Assembly (NCBI GenBank): GCA_964511405.1
Contig: CAZEFK010000195.1
Span: 1 to 13,581, forward strand
DNA: 13,581 bases
Source: CAZEFK01 sp964511405
GTDB taxonomy: Bacteria; Pseudomonadota; Alphaproteobacteria; Elsterales; Elsteraceae
Direction of reading: 5' to 3'
The notes beneath the pieces are model-generated. The model worked only from the letters and a program-made list of their open reading frames with translations, did not search any database and was not told where the DNA came from. Of the stretch, positions 12,950 to 13,581 are shown piece by piece (position 1 is the first letter of the stretch; every line of letters begins with the position of its first letter). The position numbers and the translations under genes were made by a program.

Positions 12950-13581
12950 GCGCGGAACCGATTGGGAAAGCCGTCCCAGCAACCGTCATAGTCGGCCTGC
13001 AGGGTCGGGCTCTCCAGGGCGAAGCGGGTCGGGCGGATCACCAGGCGGGTCTCGAACATGAAGGCGAGCGTATCGGCCAGGCGCTGGGGCGCCAAGTCCG
13101 CCGCGCTGGCGGCCTCGAAGGTCGCCAGATCGGGCCCGTGGCCCGACATGCAGTTGTGGAGACTGGCGCCGCCGGGCCGGAATCCCGCCGCCTTGGCGTC
13201 GTACCGGCCATGGACCAGGCCCATGAACTCGTTCATGACGTTGCGGTGGAACCAGGGCGGCCGGAAGGTGTCCTCGGCCACCGACCAGCGCGGCGGGAAG
13301 ATCACGAAGTCGCAATTGGCCGTGCCGGCGGTCTCGGTCGGCGCGGTCAGCACCGTGAAGATCGACGGGTCGGGGTGGTCGAATCTCACGGTGTTGACGC
13401 TGTTGAAGCGGGCGAGGTCGTACTTGCAGGGCGCGTAGTTGCCGTGCCAGGCGACCACGTCGAGCGGCGAATGGGCGAGGTCCGTCGCCCACAGCCCGCC
13501 CATGAACTTCTGCACCACCTGGGTCGGCCGATCGGGATCCTCGAAGGCCGCGACCGGGCTCAGGAAGTCGCGCGGGTTGGC
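12946..13581 (-). CDS. hmgA: Homogentisate 1,2-dioxygenase, 5' truncated by window edge
   Basis: The C-terminal 211 residues of the Fe(II) dioxygenase that opens the homogentisate ring to maleylacetoacetate. The frame runs to the window edge (reads ANPRDFLSPVAAFEDPD), so the ATG at 13518 is internal. The iron ligands are visible with correct spacing: His in PPWFHRNVMNE, Glu six residues later (NEFMG), and His thirty residues after that (CMSGHGPD), corresponding to human H335, E341 and H371. FDHPDPSIFTVLTAPT and FVIFPPRW are family-typical. Its TGA overlaps the fahA start by ATGA. Promoter and regulator lie outside the window. Confidence 0.96.
   Translation of the reverse strand, partial: ANPRDFLSPVAAFEDPDRPTQVVQKFMGGLWATDLAHSPLDVVAWHGNYAPCKYDLARFNSVNTVRFDHPDPSIFTVLTAPTETAGTANCDFVIFPPRWSVAEDTFRPPWFHRNVMNEFMGLVHGRYDAKAAGFRPGGASLHNCMSGHGPDLATFEAASAADLAPQRLADTLAFMFETRLVIRPTRFALESPTLQADYDGCWDGFPNRFRA

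Noticed and set aside
11328..12989. 553-codon minus-strand ORF overlapping fahA and serA
   Set aside because: Out-of-frame Arg/Pro/Ala-rich shadow; fahA and serA in their own frames carry all catalytic residues.
1..13581. tRNA, rRNA or riboswitch
   Set aside because: No cloverleaf, rRNA-like or known riboswitch core pattern was noticed on reading; gaps between genes are short except for the RAYT region.

Overview
The window is dense, mostly GC-rich bacterial DNA. From position ~1600 onward almost every codon ends in G or C. The gene content (FecR/TbpB-like surface protein, Slam-like barrel, RAYT transposase, homogentisate pathway) fits a free-living alphaproteobacterium, perhaps Rhodospirillales-like; that placement is inference. 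The first ~1.6 kb uses visibly different codons from the rest, and the change falls inside one gene. The left end may therefore be a recombinant or an assembly chimera.

Layout. (1) 2-1969 (+): 3' part of an MdtB/MdtC-type RND efflux permease. (2) 1983-3902 (-): a tight three-gene operon of glutathione S-transferase, atypical short-chain dehydrogenase and TetR-family repressor. In front of it is a recognisable promoter (-35 TTGACG, 17-bp spacer, -10 TATTCT) with a perfect 12-bp palindrome over the spacer and -10 edge, as expected for self-repression. (3) 4075-4764 (+): a CRP/FNR-family regulator. (4) 4765-8242 (-): a probable surface-protein export pair. A TPR plus outer-membrane-barrel protein resembling Slam/type 11 secretion translocators is followed by a protein split into two overlapping frames, an exported FecR domain and a long low-complexity arm ending in a TbpB-like beta-barrel. 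Reading across one missing base at ~6342 joins the two into a single ~730-residue cargo-like protein. (5) 8297-8551 (-): a small unknown gene behind a 13-bp perfect hairpin. (6) 8686-9703: a RAYT (REP-associated tyrosine transposase) with repeat clusters on both sides in inverted orientation. Its stop codon lies inside a repeat unit. (7) 9773-10192 (-) gloA and 10279-11535 (-) serA. (8) 11633-13581 (-): fumarylacetoacetase and the 3' part of homogentisate 1,2-dioxygenase, overlapping by ATGA, which are the end of tyrosine/phenylalanine catabolism.

How it works together. The GST/SDR/TetR operon looks like an inducible response to electrophiles or xenobiotics, and GloA is another glutathione-dependent detoxification enzyme. 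HmgA and FahA degrade homogentisate to fumarate and acetoacetate, but the maleylacetoacetate isomerase that links them is not in the window. The most interesting unit is the Slam-like translocator with its FecR/TbpB-barrel partner, followed by the RAYT with its two related repeat families.
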